The notes: generated by a model not told the origin, from the sequence alone. 64,000 nucleotides of DNA from Azophilus sp965220835 (GCA_965220835.1 OZ244842.1:2108001-2172000), one strand, 5' to 3'; counted from the stretch's first letter, positions 26,641-36,180 are shown. Numbers and translations are program-made.

Positions 26641-28017
26641 TCAGCCTTCAACAACCAGAAACGGGACGTTGGCGTGGGCCGCACCGCCCTTGCCGTCACC
26701 CACGTACACATAGAGCCGGTAGGCGCCGGGCCGTTCCGGCGCACGCCAGGAAATCTCGCCATGCTGGCTGTCGGGGTTCGACAGCCGGAGCTCCTCCGGC
26801 ACGTCCTCCACATCGCCGCCCACCTGGGTGGCATCGCTTTCCCGCATCAGGCGCCAGTCATAGGTCAGCCGGTCCTGGTCCGGGTCCGCGGCCTGCGCGG
26901 ATGCCACATAGGCGCCGCCGGGGGCCAGGCGCACGTTGTCCGCGGCGCTTTTGCCGTCCAGCCGCAGGCCGTGCAGCTGCGGCGCCCGATTGGCGGGCCA
27001 GCGGCCGGTCCAAATGCGCTGCAGCACGTCGGCCGCCTCGGTGCGCCGGCCGTCCGGCGTGAACACGCCGTACCAAGTGGGCGTGCGTTCCTGTTTCTGC
27101 CCCCAGAGGAAGGCGTAGTTGCCAATCAACTGGCCGGCCATGGGCGCCAGCACCTGCTGATAGCCGTCCCAAAAGCGCTGCGCCTTTGCCGTGCTGGTGG
27201 GCTCAAGGGGCGCTCCCCAAGCCGTGCTCGACACTTCCCAGTGGCCCTTGGTGCCCCACTCCGTCACCATCAGCGGCATCGTCAAACCCAGGTTGGACAG
27301 TGCTTCCGGCAGGCCGAACAAGCCCCCATAGACCTGAATGCTGAGGAAGTCGAGGTCCGGCGCCCGCGCCTGAATGACGTTTGCCAATGACCGGTCAATG
27401 CCCGCCGTGGCGGTGGTGGTGGGGTGATGGGGGTCAAGTTCATGGATCATCTTGGCGACGTCGTTCACGGCATCGTAAACGGCGGGGTTTCGGTAGTCGT
27501 GGTTGAGCTCGTTGCCGATGATCCAGACCAGCAGCGCCGGATGGTGGCGATGGGCCAGCACCTGGGCACGCGCGCGATTGAACTGCTCGCGCACCGCCGC
27601 TGCGTCACTGTAGTCAAAGCCGTGCCGTTCCCGTTCGAGGTTCAGGCACAGCGCCACCGTGAGGCCCAGCGTTTGGGCACGATCGAGGACACTGCCGTCG
27701 CCCACCGCCCAGGTGCGCACCGAGTTGGCGCCATGACGCGCCAGCGATTCGAGATCGTCAATGGACTGGGCGCCAGCGCCTCGCACCGCGTAGGGTTCAC
27801 CGCCCCGATACAGCTGGTAGCTGCCGGCCTCCCCGCGGATTTCCACGGTCACCGGAGCGGACACAGCCAGTGCGGCGGCGCCCAGCAGCGACCCGCAGGC
27901 CAGCCGCAACGCCCATCGAAGCGCACACGCAAAGCGCACAGCCAGCGGGGCGGCGCTCATCAGCGACGCGTATGCCCGCCGCAGCACCACTCGAAGGGCA
28001 GATGATCCTAAATCCAT
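26641..28017 (-). CDS. Clan GH-A (GH2/GH5-like) TIM-barrel glycoside hydrolase
   Basis: A 458-residue protein with a long arginine-rich N-region, one hydrophobic segment (about 40-54, ending AVSAP) that could be a signal peptide, a TIM barrel (about 56-340), and a C-terminal beta-sandwich (about 345-458) of Ig or cadherin type. Acid/base E170 in LVWIIGNELNHD and nucleophile E253 in LMVTEWGTKGHW mark it as clan GH-A, annotated elsewhere as GH2 TIM-barrel-domain proteins. It lies between lacI and GH3, so a beta-glucanase or transglycosylase on laminarin fragments is likely. ATG 28017 was chosen; TTG 28029 is the alternative. Exact family not certain. Confidence 0.75.
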   Translation of the reverse strand: MDLGSSALRVVLRRAYASLMSAAPLAVRFACALRWALRLACGSLLGAAALAVSAPVTVEIRGEAGSYQLYRGGEPYAVRGAGAQSIDDLESLARHGANSVRTWAVGDGSVLDRAQTLGLTVALCLNLERERHGFDYSDAAAVREQFNRARAQVLAHRHHPALLVWIIGNELNHDYRNPAVYDAVNDVAKMIHELDPHHPTTTATAGIDRSLANVIQARAPDLDFLSIQVYGGLFGLPEALSNLGLTMPLMVTEWGTKGHWEVSSTAWGAPLEPTSTAKAQRFWDGYQQVLAPMAGQLIGNYAFLWGQKQERTPTWYGVFTPDGRRTEAADVLQRIWTGRWPANRAPQLHGLRLDGKSAADNVRLAPGGAYVASAQAADPDQDRLTYDWRLMRESDATQVGGDVEDVPEELRLSNPDSQHGEISWRAPERPGAYRLYVYVGDGKGGAAHANVPFLVVEG

Positions 28018-28042
28018 AGCCTCCCCCAAGCCCCCTTGAGAG

Positions 28043-29140
28043 TTAACTGGCAGTGCGTTTTACCAACTGAGTGACAGCGTTGTCAATAGCCGGCGGGGTG
28101 ACCGCGACCGGGGCGGTGGAGTTGCGAATCACCACTTCGCACTCAAACGGCTCCTGGGGCAATTGCACCGCCTCCCCGTTCAGTTCGCCGATCAGCAGCG
28201 TGGCCGCGGTTTCGGCCATCTGCATGATGGGTTGGCGCACCGTGGTGAGCGGCGGCCACATGCGGGAGGCGATCTGGGTGTCGTCAAAGCCGACCACGGA
28301 CAGCTCGCCAGGCACGGACAGGCCCCGCTCGCGGGCTTCGAACAGCACGCCCGCGGCCATGTCGTCGTTGCTGGCGACGATGGCGCTGGGCGGGCTCGGC
28401 AGATCCAGCAGTTCGCTGGTCGCGGCCTTGCCGGAGTCGAAATCGAAGTACCCCTGCCGAACCAAGGCCGCTGAGAAGGCTATGCCATGCCGTTCCAAGG
28501 CGCGCTGGTAGCCGGCAAACCGCAAGGCGCTGGCGCCGTGGCTGGGATGCCCCTTGATGAAGCCGATGGCCCGATGCCCCTGGTCAATGAGGTACTCCGC
28601 AAGGGCGCAGGTTGCCCCGCCGTCATTGCAGCTGACGTTGATCCGCCCGGGCCGCGACTCCTTGGGCGCAATCGCCGCAACGGGAATGCGCAGCTTTTGC
28701 AGCAGCCCCGTGACGGCCGCCACGTCCGCCAACGGGGCGGGCAGCACCATGCCCTCAACCCGGGCCTGGGTGGCGAACTCCCTGACCCGCGCTGCAATCT
28801 GGGGGTTCGGCAAAGTTAGGGGGCAAAGCAGCAGCGCATAGCCCCGCGCCTCGCAAGCATCAAGCGTGCCGTTGAGCACGTTCTCAAGGTAGTTGAATTC
28901 CTGGGCGTTCTCGTAAACCAACCCCAACATGCGCGAACGCTTGCCGGACAGCTCCCGAGCGGCTGCGTTGGGCTTGTAGCGCAGTTCACGGATGGCGATG
29001 AGCACCTTTTCGCGGGTCGCATCGCGCACGTTGGCTTCGTCGTTCACCACCCGCGAGACGGTTTTGATGGAAACGCCCGCCCGCTCGGCCACATCGAAAA
29101 TGGTGACCTTCCTCGGTGGCGAATCCCGCTCTGATGGCAT
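28043..29140 (-). CDS. LacI-family transcriptional regulator
   Basis: A 365-residue regulator with the LacI helix-turn-helix TIFDVAERAGVSIKTVSRVV and hinge helix PNAAARELSGKRS, followed by a periplasmic-binding-protein-like sensor domain (VASNDDMAAGVL, VVGFDDTQIASRMWPPLTTV). It is the first of six minus-strand glucan genes, 25 bases before the hydrolase. It should repress the locus in the absence of sugar. I found no clear LacI-type palindrome upstream of the TonB receptor or of the GH genes. Confidence 0.92.
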   Translation of the reverse strand: MPSERDSPPRKVTIFDVAERAGVSIKTVSRVVNDEANVRDATREKVLIAIRELRYKPNAAARELSGKRSRMLGLVYENAQEFNYLENVLNGTLDACEARGYALLLCPLTLPNPQIAARVREFATQARVEGMVLPAPLADVAAVTGLLQKLRIPVAAIAPKESRPGRINVSCNDGGATCALAEYLIDQGHRAIGFIKGHPSHGASALRFAGYQRALERHGIAFSAALVRQGYFDFDSGKAATSELLDLPSPPSAIVASNDDMAAGVLFEARERGLSVPGELSVVGFDDTQIASRMWPPLTTVRQPIMQMAETAATLLIGELNGEAVQLPQEPFECEVVIRNSTAPVAVTPPAIDNAVTQLVKRTAS

Positions 29141-29205
29141 GGTGATTCCGGAACTGAAGACGCAAACAAACGAATTATTCTAACCGACCTGCACCAAGGT
29201 CATCC

Positions 29206-30585
29206 CTAGGACGCCGGCGTCCACCTGACCCGCCAGCGCGGCGGGGCCTTGGTGCCTCCCGCCGCTTCCCCTTCCCAATGCGCCTCAGCAATGCCTGGAA
29301 CGGCGACCAACGCATCGCCGCTGTACAGCAACGGATAGCTGGGCCTGAGCCAGGGCGGCAGGCCGGCATCCTGCATGAGCCGCTTGAGCGACCGCGTCCC
29401 TTGGGCTGACCGAACCCGCTCCCCACCGCGGCGGAATCGGACCGTGAGTGCGCCTGCCGCGCAAACGCCGCTTACCGCGCAGAAGCGGCCCGCCACGAAA
29501 ACGCCCCCCCTCGGGGAAAAGCCGGCGCTGCCGTGCCTTGCCGCCCCCTGTTCAACCGCCAATTCGTCAACCGACCATTGTTCAATCACCAATTCGCCGT
29601 GGGGCAGCCGCAGCGCACCGGGCGGCTGCACTTGGTAGCTGGCGGCCAAGGCTGGCGGCGGCGGTGCGTAGTACACGGCGCCCCGCCAGCGGCGCAGGGA
29701 GGCGGCGTCCAAAGAGTGCGGGCGCAAGCGCAGTTCCGGTTGGGCGTCGGTGGGGGCGTCGAACTGGGCGGCGAACTCAACCAAAGCCCGCTCGCTGACG
29801 CCTTGTTCATCGAAGCGAGCCAGCCAAGCGCGCAGCGCCTTGGGCCGCAAGTGGGCGGGCACATCGCCCAACAGCAGCGCGTCGCGATTCAGCAGATGGC
29901 GCAGCAAGGCTTCGGTGTCCGCCTGGGCCTTGCCGGCGCGCGCCACGGCGGCAGTCACGCCGGGCCAGCGTTCGGCTAGGCCGGGAAGAACCTGATGGCG
30001 CAGGAAGTTGCGGTCGAAGGCGGCGTCGGCGTTGCTCGGGTCTTCCAACCAGTCCAGGCCCAGCTGTTCCGCGGCGGCCCGCAGCCGGTGCTTCGGGATG
30101 CGGAGGAACGGACGCAGCAGCACGGCGCCGCCGGGCAACGGCCGGGTGCGGGGCATGGCCGCCGTGCCCCGCCCCTGGGCGAGCCGCATCAGCACCGTTT
30201 CCGCTTGGTCGTCCTGGTGATGGGCCAACAACAGGAGATCGCCGGTGCTCAACAGGTCATCAAAGGCCTGGTAGCGGGCGCGCCGGGCTTGCGCCTCGAC
30301 GTTGCCGGGGGCCACCGCAACGCGCTGGCTGAGCAGTTCGATGCCGAGCTTCCGGCAGGCCGCTGCGCAATGCGCTTGCCATTGGTCGGCGCTGGGATGC
30401 AGGCCGTGATTGACGTGCACGGCCACCAGCGGGGCCGCCACGGCGGCGCTGGCACCGGCGCCGCCAACACTGACGGCGGCGTGCAGGAGCACGGTCGAGT
30501 CGAGGCCACCGGACAGGGCCACCGCCAAGCGCTGGTGGTCCATGCCCGCCAGTTCAAGGCGCAGGTCGCGGACGAGATCCCTCAC
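29206..30585 (-). CDS. tilS: tRNA(Ile)-lysidine synthase
   Basis: A 459-residue ATP-dependent enzyme that converts C34 of tRNA-Ile(CAU) to lysidine, so that it reads AUA. The PP-loop SGGLDSTVLLH (about 25-35) is followed by AVHVNHGLHPSADQW and LLLAHHQDDQAETVL; the C-terminal TilS domain has VRFRRGGERV and SLKRLMQDAGLPPWLR. The GTG start overlaps the dnaE stop (GTGA), showing translational coupling. In many Gammaproteobacteria accA lies between dnaE and tilS; it is absent here. Confidence 0.95.
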   Translation of the reverse strand: MRDLVRDLRLELAGMDHQRLAVALSGGLDSTVLLHAAVSVGGAGASAAVAAPLVAVHVNHGLHPSADQWQAHCAAACRKLGIELLSQRVAVAPGNVEAQARRARYQAFDDLLSTGDLLLLAHHQDDQAETVLMRLAQGRGTAAMPRTRPLPGGAVLLRPFLRIPKHRLRAAAEQLGLDWLEDPSNADAAFDRNFLRHQVLPGLAERWPGVTAAVARAGKAQADTEALLRHLLNRDALLLGDVPAHLRPKALRAWLARFDEQGVSERALVEFAAQFDAPTDAQPELRLRPHSLDAASLRRWRGAVYYAPPPPALAASYQVQPPGALRLPHGELVIEQWSVDELAVEQGAARHGSAGFSPRGGVFVAGRFCAVSGVCAAGALTVRFRRGGERVRSAQGTRSLKRLMQDAGLPPWLRPSYPLLYSGDALVAVPGIAEAHWEGEAAGGTKAPPRWRVRWTPAS

Positions 30586-33500
30586 CGACTGTCCATGCCC
30601 ACCCTGACGCGATCATCGCCATACTCGGACTTCAAGTGCGTCACCAAGGCTTCACTGGCCTTGACCCGCCAGCCCAAGCGGATGCTGCCGGCGGTCTTCA
30701 GCGCCTGGTAGTCCACGAACACCGGCGAGCCGCCCTCAGCCACTCGATAAGGCTGCAAGCTGGCCGCCAGACGGCTGGGGAAGTCGGCGGGGGCGTCCTT
30801 GTGGCTCATGCCAATGCGCAGGATCGAGCGGTTCTCCTCGCGCCATTCGTCGATGGTGTAGGCCTCCTCCACGATGAGCTTGTGCGCGCCGTTGTATTCG
30901 TCCGGCTGCACCTCGCCCTCCAGGACGAGGACTTGCCCCTTCTCCAGCTTGTGCCCGACTCGCTCGTAGGGCTTGGCGTAAACCATGGCCTCAATTCGGG
31001 CAGTGCTGTCGTCAATCACGGCCACCGCCCACTCCTGGCCGGCGTTGCGGCCCCGGTTGCCACGCATCCTGCGCAAATCAACCAGCAGGCCGAAAACCCG
31101 CTCGGTGTCCCTAGGCCGCAACTGATTCAGGCGTCGGCAGCGATCTTTGAATTCGGCGACATGAGGCTGCACGGGGTGGCCGGTGAGATACAGACCGAGC
31201 GCGGCCCGCTCCAACTCCATGCGCTCATGGAAGGGCTGCGGCTTGACGGCCGTACGCGGGGCCGGCTGGCGGTCTTCGCCGACGCCGCCGAACAGGTCGC
31301 CGATGCCGAGCGCCGCGTCGCGAGACTGCTGGTCCGCCGCCTGCAGCGCCTGATCGAGTTCGCCAAGCAGCTTGGCGCGGACCAGGCCCAAGTCCTCGTC
31401 CGGCGCGCCGAACTCATCCATGGCGCCGGCATGGATCAAGGCTTCGATCACGCGCTTGTTGGCCCGCTTGACGTCAACCCGCAGGCAGAACGCGGCCAAG
31501 CTCTCAAAGCCACCGTCCTGGCGCCCTTGGTCCGCCGCTTGGGCCGCTTGAGCCCCTGCTTGGCCCCCTTGAACCCCCGCTTGGCCCGCTTGAACCCCCG
31601 CTTGGCCCGCTTGAACCCCTGCTTGGGCCTCTTGAACCCCTGCTTGGGCCGCTTGAATCCTCGCTTGGCCCGCCTGAGCCCTCGCTTGGCGGGGTTCGGC
31701 CCCCGCTTTGCGGGCTTCCACAATGCTCTCCACCGGCATCCAGCCGACGCCGCGCACGGCGCCCAAGCCGTAGATGATGTCGCCGTCGATGACCGAGAAG
31801 CGGAACTCGCTCAAGTTGACGCTGGGCGGCCGCAGCTTAAGGCCCATGCGACGCACCTCGTTGATCAGGGTGACCACCTTGTCGGTGTGGTCCATGGCGG
31901 CGGACAGGTTGGCGGCCATGAACTCCGCCGGGTGGTGGGCCTTGAGCCACGCGGTCTGGTAGGCGATCAGGCCGTAGGTAGCGGAGTGGGACTTGTTGAA
32001 GGCGTATCCGGCGAAGGTCTCCATCTCGTCGAACAGGTTCTTGGCCAGCTTGCTCTGCACGCCGTTGGCCTCGGCGCCAGCCATGAAGTCGCTGCGCACC
32101 TTGGCCATCTCCACCGGGTTCTTCTTGCCCATGGCCTTGCGCAGGATGTCCGCTTGGCCAAGGCTGAACCCGGCCAGCCGCCGGGCGATCTGCATCACCT
32201 GCTCCTGGTAGATGATGGTGCCGAAGGTGCTGCTCAGCACCGGCTCCAAATCCGGATGGGGATAGGCGACCTGCTCCTTGCCGTGCTTGCGATGGATGTA
32301 GTCGTTGTGGGTGCCGTTGTCCAACGGGCCGGGCCGGAACAGCGCGACCAGCGCCAGGATGTCGTCGATGCGGTCGGGCAGCAGGCGGCGCACCAAGTCC
32401 TTCATGCCCCGGGATTCCAGCTGGAACACGGCAGTGGTCTCGGCACGCTTGAGCAGGTCGAAAGTGGCGGCATCGTTCAGGGGCACGCGGTTGATGTCCA
32501 CCGGCGTGCCGCCGCCACGGGCTGCAATGGACCGATTGATGGCCTGCACGGCCCAGTCGATGATGGTCAAGGTGGTCAAACCGAGGAAGTCGAACTTCAC
32601 CAAGCCCGCCTTCTCCACGTCGTCCTTGTCGTACTGCGAAATCAGGCTGTCGCTGCGTTCATCGACGTAGAGCGGCACGAAGTCGGTCAGCCGCGACGGC
32701 GCGATCACCACCCCGCCGGCGTGCCGCCCGACGTTGCGCACGATGCCTTCGAGCTTGTAACCCATGTCCATGATCTCGGCGGCTTCCTCGTCGCCGCTGA
32801 TGAAGTCCCGCAGTTCCGGGCTCTTGGCCACGGCGTCGCGCAGCTTGATGTTGAGTTCGTTGGGAATCAGCTTGGAGAGCTTATCCCCCAAGGCGTAAGG
32901 CTTGCCTTGGGCGCGGGCCACGTCACGCACCACCGCCTTGGCGGCCATGGTGCCGAAGGTGGCAATCTGGCTGACCGCATCCTTGCCGTAGCGCTCACTG
33001 ACGTGGTGAATGACCCGGTCCCGGCCTTCCACGCAGAAGTCCACGTCGAAATCCGGCATGGAGACGCGCTCCGGATTGAGGAAGCGCTCAAACAGCAGAT
33101 CGTAGTGGACGGGGTCCAAGTCGGTGATGCGCAGCGCGTAGGCCACCAGCGACCCGGCACCGGAGCCGCGGCCGGGCCCCACCGGGATGCCCTGTTGCTT
33201 GGCCCAAGCGATGAACTCCATGACCACCAGGAAATAGCCCGGGAAGCCCGTCTGGTTGATGATGCGCAGCTCATCGGCCAAGCGCGCCCGATAGGCCGGC
33301 TCATCAAGGGCATAGGCGTCCAAGGCCCGCAGCTCTTGCAAGCGCTCGGCAAGGCCTTGCTCGGCGGCCTTGGCTAGGAAGCTCTCCAGAGTCTCGCCCT
33401 CGGGCACCGGATAGTCCGGCAGTTGGGGCTGGTCGAGTTCAAGCTCCAGGGTGCAGCGCTTGGCGATCTCCACGCTGTTGGCCAACGCCTCGGGCAGGTC

Positions 33501-34244
33501 GGCGAACAGCTGCGCCATCTCGCCAGCGCCCTTCAAGTGCTGTTCCGCGGAGTAGCGCCGCGGCCGGCGGGGGTCGTTGACCACCTTGCCTTGGTGGATG
33601 CAGACGCGGGTTTCGTGGGCCTCAAAGTCCTCAGCGGCCAGAAAGCAGGCTTCGTTGGTGGCCACCATGGGCAGGTCAAGCCGCTCGGCGAGCGCAACAG
33701 CCCCCCGCAGGCAGGCTTCCTCGTCCTCGCGGCCGGTGCGCTGGGCCTCCAGGTAGAGGCGATCGCCGAATCGCTCCGCCAATGTTCCGGCGGCCTGCAC
33801 GGCGCCCTCTTCATCTTCCCGCAGGAGCGCCCGGCCAACCTCGGTGTCCCGCGCGCCGGACAGCGCGATGAGGCCGTCGCTGCGGTCCAGCACCTCGGCA
33901 GTGGTCACCGCACCCTGGTGTTCGCCGCCCACGTAGGCCAGCGAGGCCAGCTGAATCAGGTTGCGGTAGCCCATCGGGCCGCAGGCGAGCACCGTCAAGC
34001 GCAGCGGCTCCGCTGCCTCGGCGACCTGGTGCGGCAAGTCCACGCCGACAATCGGCTTGACGCCCGCCTTGAGGCAAGCGCGATAGAACTTGATCAAGCC
34101 GAACAGGTTGCCGTGGTCGGTGAGGCCAATGGCGCCCATGCCCAGTTCGGCAGCGCGGTTGGCCAAGCCTTCGACGCCAGCAAGGCCATCCACAATGGAG
34201 TACTCGCTGTGCGTGCGCAGATGGACGAATTCAGCAGCACTCAT
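30582..34244 (-). CDS. dnaE: DNA polymerase III alpha subunit, with a repetitive insert
   Basis: A 1220-residue replicative polymerase. The PHP domain begins FVHLRTHSEYSIVDG and GAIGLTDHGNLFG. The catalytic palm carries PDFDVDFC with RNVGRHAGGVVIAP further on. A helix-hairpin-helix region and a C-terminal OB domain (AVAVIDDSTARIEAMVY) follow. ATG 34244 is chosen because it starts the conserved PHP sequence; the frame continues 26 codons further without similarity. It overlaps rnhB by 14 bases. The protein is about 60 residues longer than E. coli DnaE because of a heptapeptide array at about 850-905. Confidence 0.95.
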   Translation of the reverse strand: MSAAEFVHLRTHSEYSIVDGLAGVEGLANRAAELGMGAIGLTDHGNLFGLIKFYRACLKAGVKPIVGVDLPHQVAEAAEPLRLTVLACGPMGYRNLIQLASLAYVGGEHQGAVTTAEVLDRSDGLIALSGARDTEVGRALLREDEEGAVQAAGTLAERFGDRLYLEAQRTGREDEEACLRGAVALAERLDLPMVATNEACFLAAEDFEAHETRVCIHQGKVVNDPRRPRRYSAEQHLKGAGEMAQLFADLPEALANSVEIAKRCTLELELDQPQLPDYPVPEGETLESFLAKAAEQGLAERLQELRALDAYALDEPAYRARLADELRIINQTGFPGYFLVVMEFIAWAKQQGIPVGPGRGSGAGSLVAYALRITDLDPVHYDLLFERFLNPERVSMPDFDVDFCVEGRDRVIHHVSERYGKDAVSQIATFGTMAAKAVVRDVARAQGKPYALGDKLSKLIPNELNIKLRDAVAKSPELRDFISGDEEAAEIMDMGYKLEGIVRNVGRHAGGVVIAPSRLTDFVPLYVDERSDSLISQYDKDDVEKAGLVKFDFLGLTTLTIIDWAVQAINRSIAARGGGTPVDINRVPLNDAATFDLLKRAETTAVFQLESRGMKDLVRRLLPDRIDDILALVALFRPGPLDNGTHNDYIHRKHGKEQVAYPHPDLEPVLSSTFGTIIYQEQVMQIARRLAGFSLGQADILRKAMGKKNPVEMAKVRSDFMAGAEANGVQSKLAKNLFDEMETFAGYAFNKSHSATYGLIAYQTAWLKAHHPAEFMAANLSAAMDHTDKVVTLINEVRRMGLKLRPPSVNLSEFRFSVIDGDIIYGLGAVRGVGWMPVESIVEARKAGAEPRQARAQAGQARIQAAQAGVQEAQAGVQAGQAGVQAGQAGVQGGQAGAQAAQAADQGRQDGGFESLAAFCLRVDVKRANKRVIEALIHAGAMDEFGAPDEDLGLVRAKLLGELDQALQAADQQSRDAALGIGDLFGGVGEDRQPAPRTAVKPQPFHERMELERAALGLYLTGHPVQPHVAEFKDRCRRLNQLRPRDTERVFGLLVDLRRMRGNRGRNAGQEWAVAVIDDSTARIEAMVYAKPYERVGHKLEKGQVLVLEGEVQPDEYNGAHKLIVEEAYTIDEWREENRSILRIGMSHKDAPADFPSRLAASLQPYRVAEGGSPVFVDYQALKTAGSIRLGWRVKASEALVTHLKSEYGDDRVRVGMDSR
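31515..31715 (-). repeat. 21-bp minisatellite inside dnaE
   Basis: About eight 21-bp units encode heptapeptides of the form (A/G)QAGVQ(A/G/E), inserted between EARKAG and DGGFESLAAFCLRVD. In E. coli DnaE the corresponding sequences are nearly adjacent (EARNKGGYFRELFDLCAR), so this is an insertion in the helix-hairpin-helix region. All units stay in frame. Both other minus-strand frames and the plus strand are also open across it, as expected for a 21-bp period. Confidence 0.9.
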
Positions 34245-34956
34245 CGGATTGCAACCTGCTTGGTCTACCTTGGCTGATGGGCTGATCTTGCAACAATTTA
34301 GCAGCAGCCCGCACCGGCGCAAAGCTCAAGCGATGAATCGGGCAGGGGCCAAGCGCCTTCAGCGCGGCGAGGTGCGCTTGGGTGCCGTAGCCTTTGTGGC
34401 GTTCGAAGCCGTAGCCGGGGTACTGGGCGGCCAAGGCGGCCATCTCCGCATCCCGGGCGGTCTTGGCCAAGATGGCGCCGGCGCTGATCGGCGCCAGCCA
34501 AGCATCACCGCCAACCACCGCCACCGTGGGCACGTCCAGCTCCGGGCAGCGGTTGCCGTCAATGAACACCCGTTCAGGCCGCACGGCCAAGGCGGCCACC
34601 GCCCGGCGCATGGCGAGCAGGGTGGCTTGCAGAATGTTGAGCCGATCGATCTCCGCGACCTCGGCCCGGCCCAGGGCATGGGCGACGGCGCGCTCCCGGA
34701 TCAATTCCGCGAGTTCGTCCCGGCGCTGGGCGGACAGCTGCTTGGAATCCTTGAGACCGTCGATCGGCCGCTCGGGGTCAAGCATCACCGCGCCCGCAAC
34801 TACCGGGCCGGCCAACGGCCCGCGGCCCGCCTCATCAACGCCCGCCGCACGCGCATCCCAAGCCCGGCGGGACGGGGCACTCAGGGCGCCACGCTCAGAG
34901 CAGCGTTGCGCAGCGTTCAATTCTCGCCCGGACGATTCACCAAGCCGCTCATCCAA
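34231..34956 (-). CDS. rnhB: Ribonuclease HII
   Basis: A 241-residue RNase HII that nicks RNA-DNA hybrids and misincorporated ribonucleotides. The catalytic Asp-Glu is in AAGVDEAGRGPLAGPVVAG and the later acidic residues in VFIDGNRCPEL and SAGAILAKTARDAEM. It is about 40 residues longer at the N-terminus than E. coli RnhB. The only start in reach is TTG 34956; the extra N-terminus has no clear domain, so the true start may be internal at a non-ATG codon. It sits between lpxB and dnaE, as in other Gammaproteobacteria. Confidence 0.93.
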   Translation of the reverse strand: MDERLGESSGRELNAAQRCSERGALSAPSRRAWDARAAGVDEAGRGPLAGPVVAGAVMLDPERPIDGLKDSKQLSAQRRDELAELIRERAVAHALGRAEVAEIDRLNILQATLLAMRRAVAALAVRPERVFIDGNRCPELDVPTVAVVGGDAWLAPISAGAILAKTARDAEMAALAAQYPGYGFERHKGYGTQAHLAALKALGPCPIHRLSFAPVRAAAKLLQDQPISQGRPSRLQSDECC

Positions 34957-35022
34957 TCCTGAAATCTCTTTTTTTCAATCAATTAGTTTGCCTTTGGAGG
35001 TTTTCGCGAGTGGCAAACCGCG

Positions 35023-36180
35023 TTAGCCTGAGACATCCCCCAGCAGTTTCATCACCGCCTCCGCGGCCCGTTCATCGGCGTCTCGGCGCAGTTCGAGATG
35101 CAGCATGGAAAACGCCTCCAGAGTTTCCGCCTGCACGGCGGGTTTGTCGAGTTGATTCCACAGCGCATCGGCCAGTTGCTCCGGTGTCGCTTCGCCTTGC
35201 AGCCGTTCCGGCACCAAGCCGCGCCCGGCCAGCAGGTTGGGCAAGGCGACGAACTCGGTGCGCACCAGCAGGCGGGCCAATGCATAGCTTATGCGCCCGA
35301 GCCGATAGGCCACCACCATGGGCCGGCGCAGCAACATCGCCTCCAGGGTGGCGGTTCCTGACTTGACGATGGCGCCATCGCAGGCGGTCAGCGCTTGGCG
35401 CGCACCGCCTTGGCAAATCCTGATGGCAAGCCCCGGCCGCGCCCGAGCCGCCTGCTCAAGGCGCGGCAGGAAATCGGCCCGCGCGCAGGGCATCAGGAAC
35501 GTGGCGCGACCCAAGCGATCCGCGAGCAGCGCGGCCGCGTCGAGGAAGAGCTCGAGGTGCTGCTTGAGCTCACCGGCGCGGCTGCCTGGCAGCAGCGCAA
35601 TGACCCGCTGCGCCTCGCCAATGCCGAGGGCAGCACGAGCGGCGCTGCGAGAGGCCGCTGCGCTGTCATCAAAGCCAATGGCGTCCGCCAACGGATGGCC
35701 GACGAAAGCCACTTCAAGGCCGGTGTTTCGGTAGTAAGCGGGTTCGAAGGGAAACAGCGCCAGCAGCAGATCTGCCGACCGGCCGATGCGCCGGACCCGA
35801 CCCTGCCGCCATGCGTACACCGATGGGCTCACGTAGTGAACCGTGGGCACGCCGCGGCGCTTCAACTGCCCTTCCAACAGCAGATTGAACACATTGAAGT
35901 CCACGCCGATGAAGGCCGCTGGGCGCTCGGCCAACAAACGCCGGCGCAGGTCAAGCAGCAGGCGCACCAAGCCGGGCAGCCTGACGAGGGGTTCCGTGAA
36001 TCCGTTCACGGCCAGCGCGTCCATGTTGGCCAGCGGCTCAAGCCCCGCTGCGCGCATGGCCTCGCCGCCAACGCCGACGAAGCGAACGCCCTCGATGCGC
36101 CGAGACAACGCGCCCATCAACCCCGCACCAAGCCGGTCCCCGGACGCCTCCCCAGCCACTATGCCGATTGTGGGGCTCAT
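35023..36180 (-). CDS. lpxB: Lipid-A-disaccharide synthase
   Basis: A 385-residue glycosyltransferase (GT19) that joins UDP-2,3-diacylglucosamine and lipid X to form the lipid A disaccharide at the inner membrane. It starts TIGIVAGEASGDRLGAGLM and contains GVDFNVFNLLLEGQLKRRG, YVSPSVYAWRQGRV, LLPGSRAGE and the acceptor-site region GAIVKSGTATLEAML. ATG 36180 gives the normal family length; the frame runs 31 codons further without similarity. It heads the operon, separated from a divergent carboxylesterase gene by 167 bases that must contain both promoters. Confidence 0.95.
   Translation of the reverse strand: MSPTIGIVAGEASGDRLGAGLMGALSRRIEGVRFVGVGGEAMRAAGLEPLANMDALAVNGFTEPLVRLPGLVRLLLDLRRRLLAERPAAFIGVDFNVFNLLLEGQLKRRGVPTVHYVSPSVYAWRQGRVRRIGRSADLLLALFPFEPAYYRNTGLEVAFVGHPLADAIGFDDSAAASRSAARAALGIGEAQRVIALLPGSRAGELKQHLELFLDAAALLADRLGRATFLMPCARADFLPRLEQAARARPGLAIRICQGGARQALTACDGAIVKSGTATLEAMLLRRPMVVAYRLGRISYALARLLVRTEFVALPNLLAGRGLVPERLQGEATPEQLADALWNQLDKPAVQAETLEAFSMLHLELRRDADERAAEAVMKLLGDVSG

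Noticed and set aside
30636..33377. A 913-codon open frame on the plus strand opposite dnaE
   Set aside because: It is antisense to a clear dnaE and has no recognisable domain. High GC keeps the opposite frames open; the repeat array also reads in several frames.
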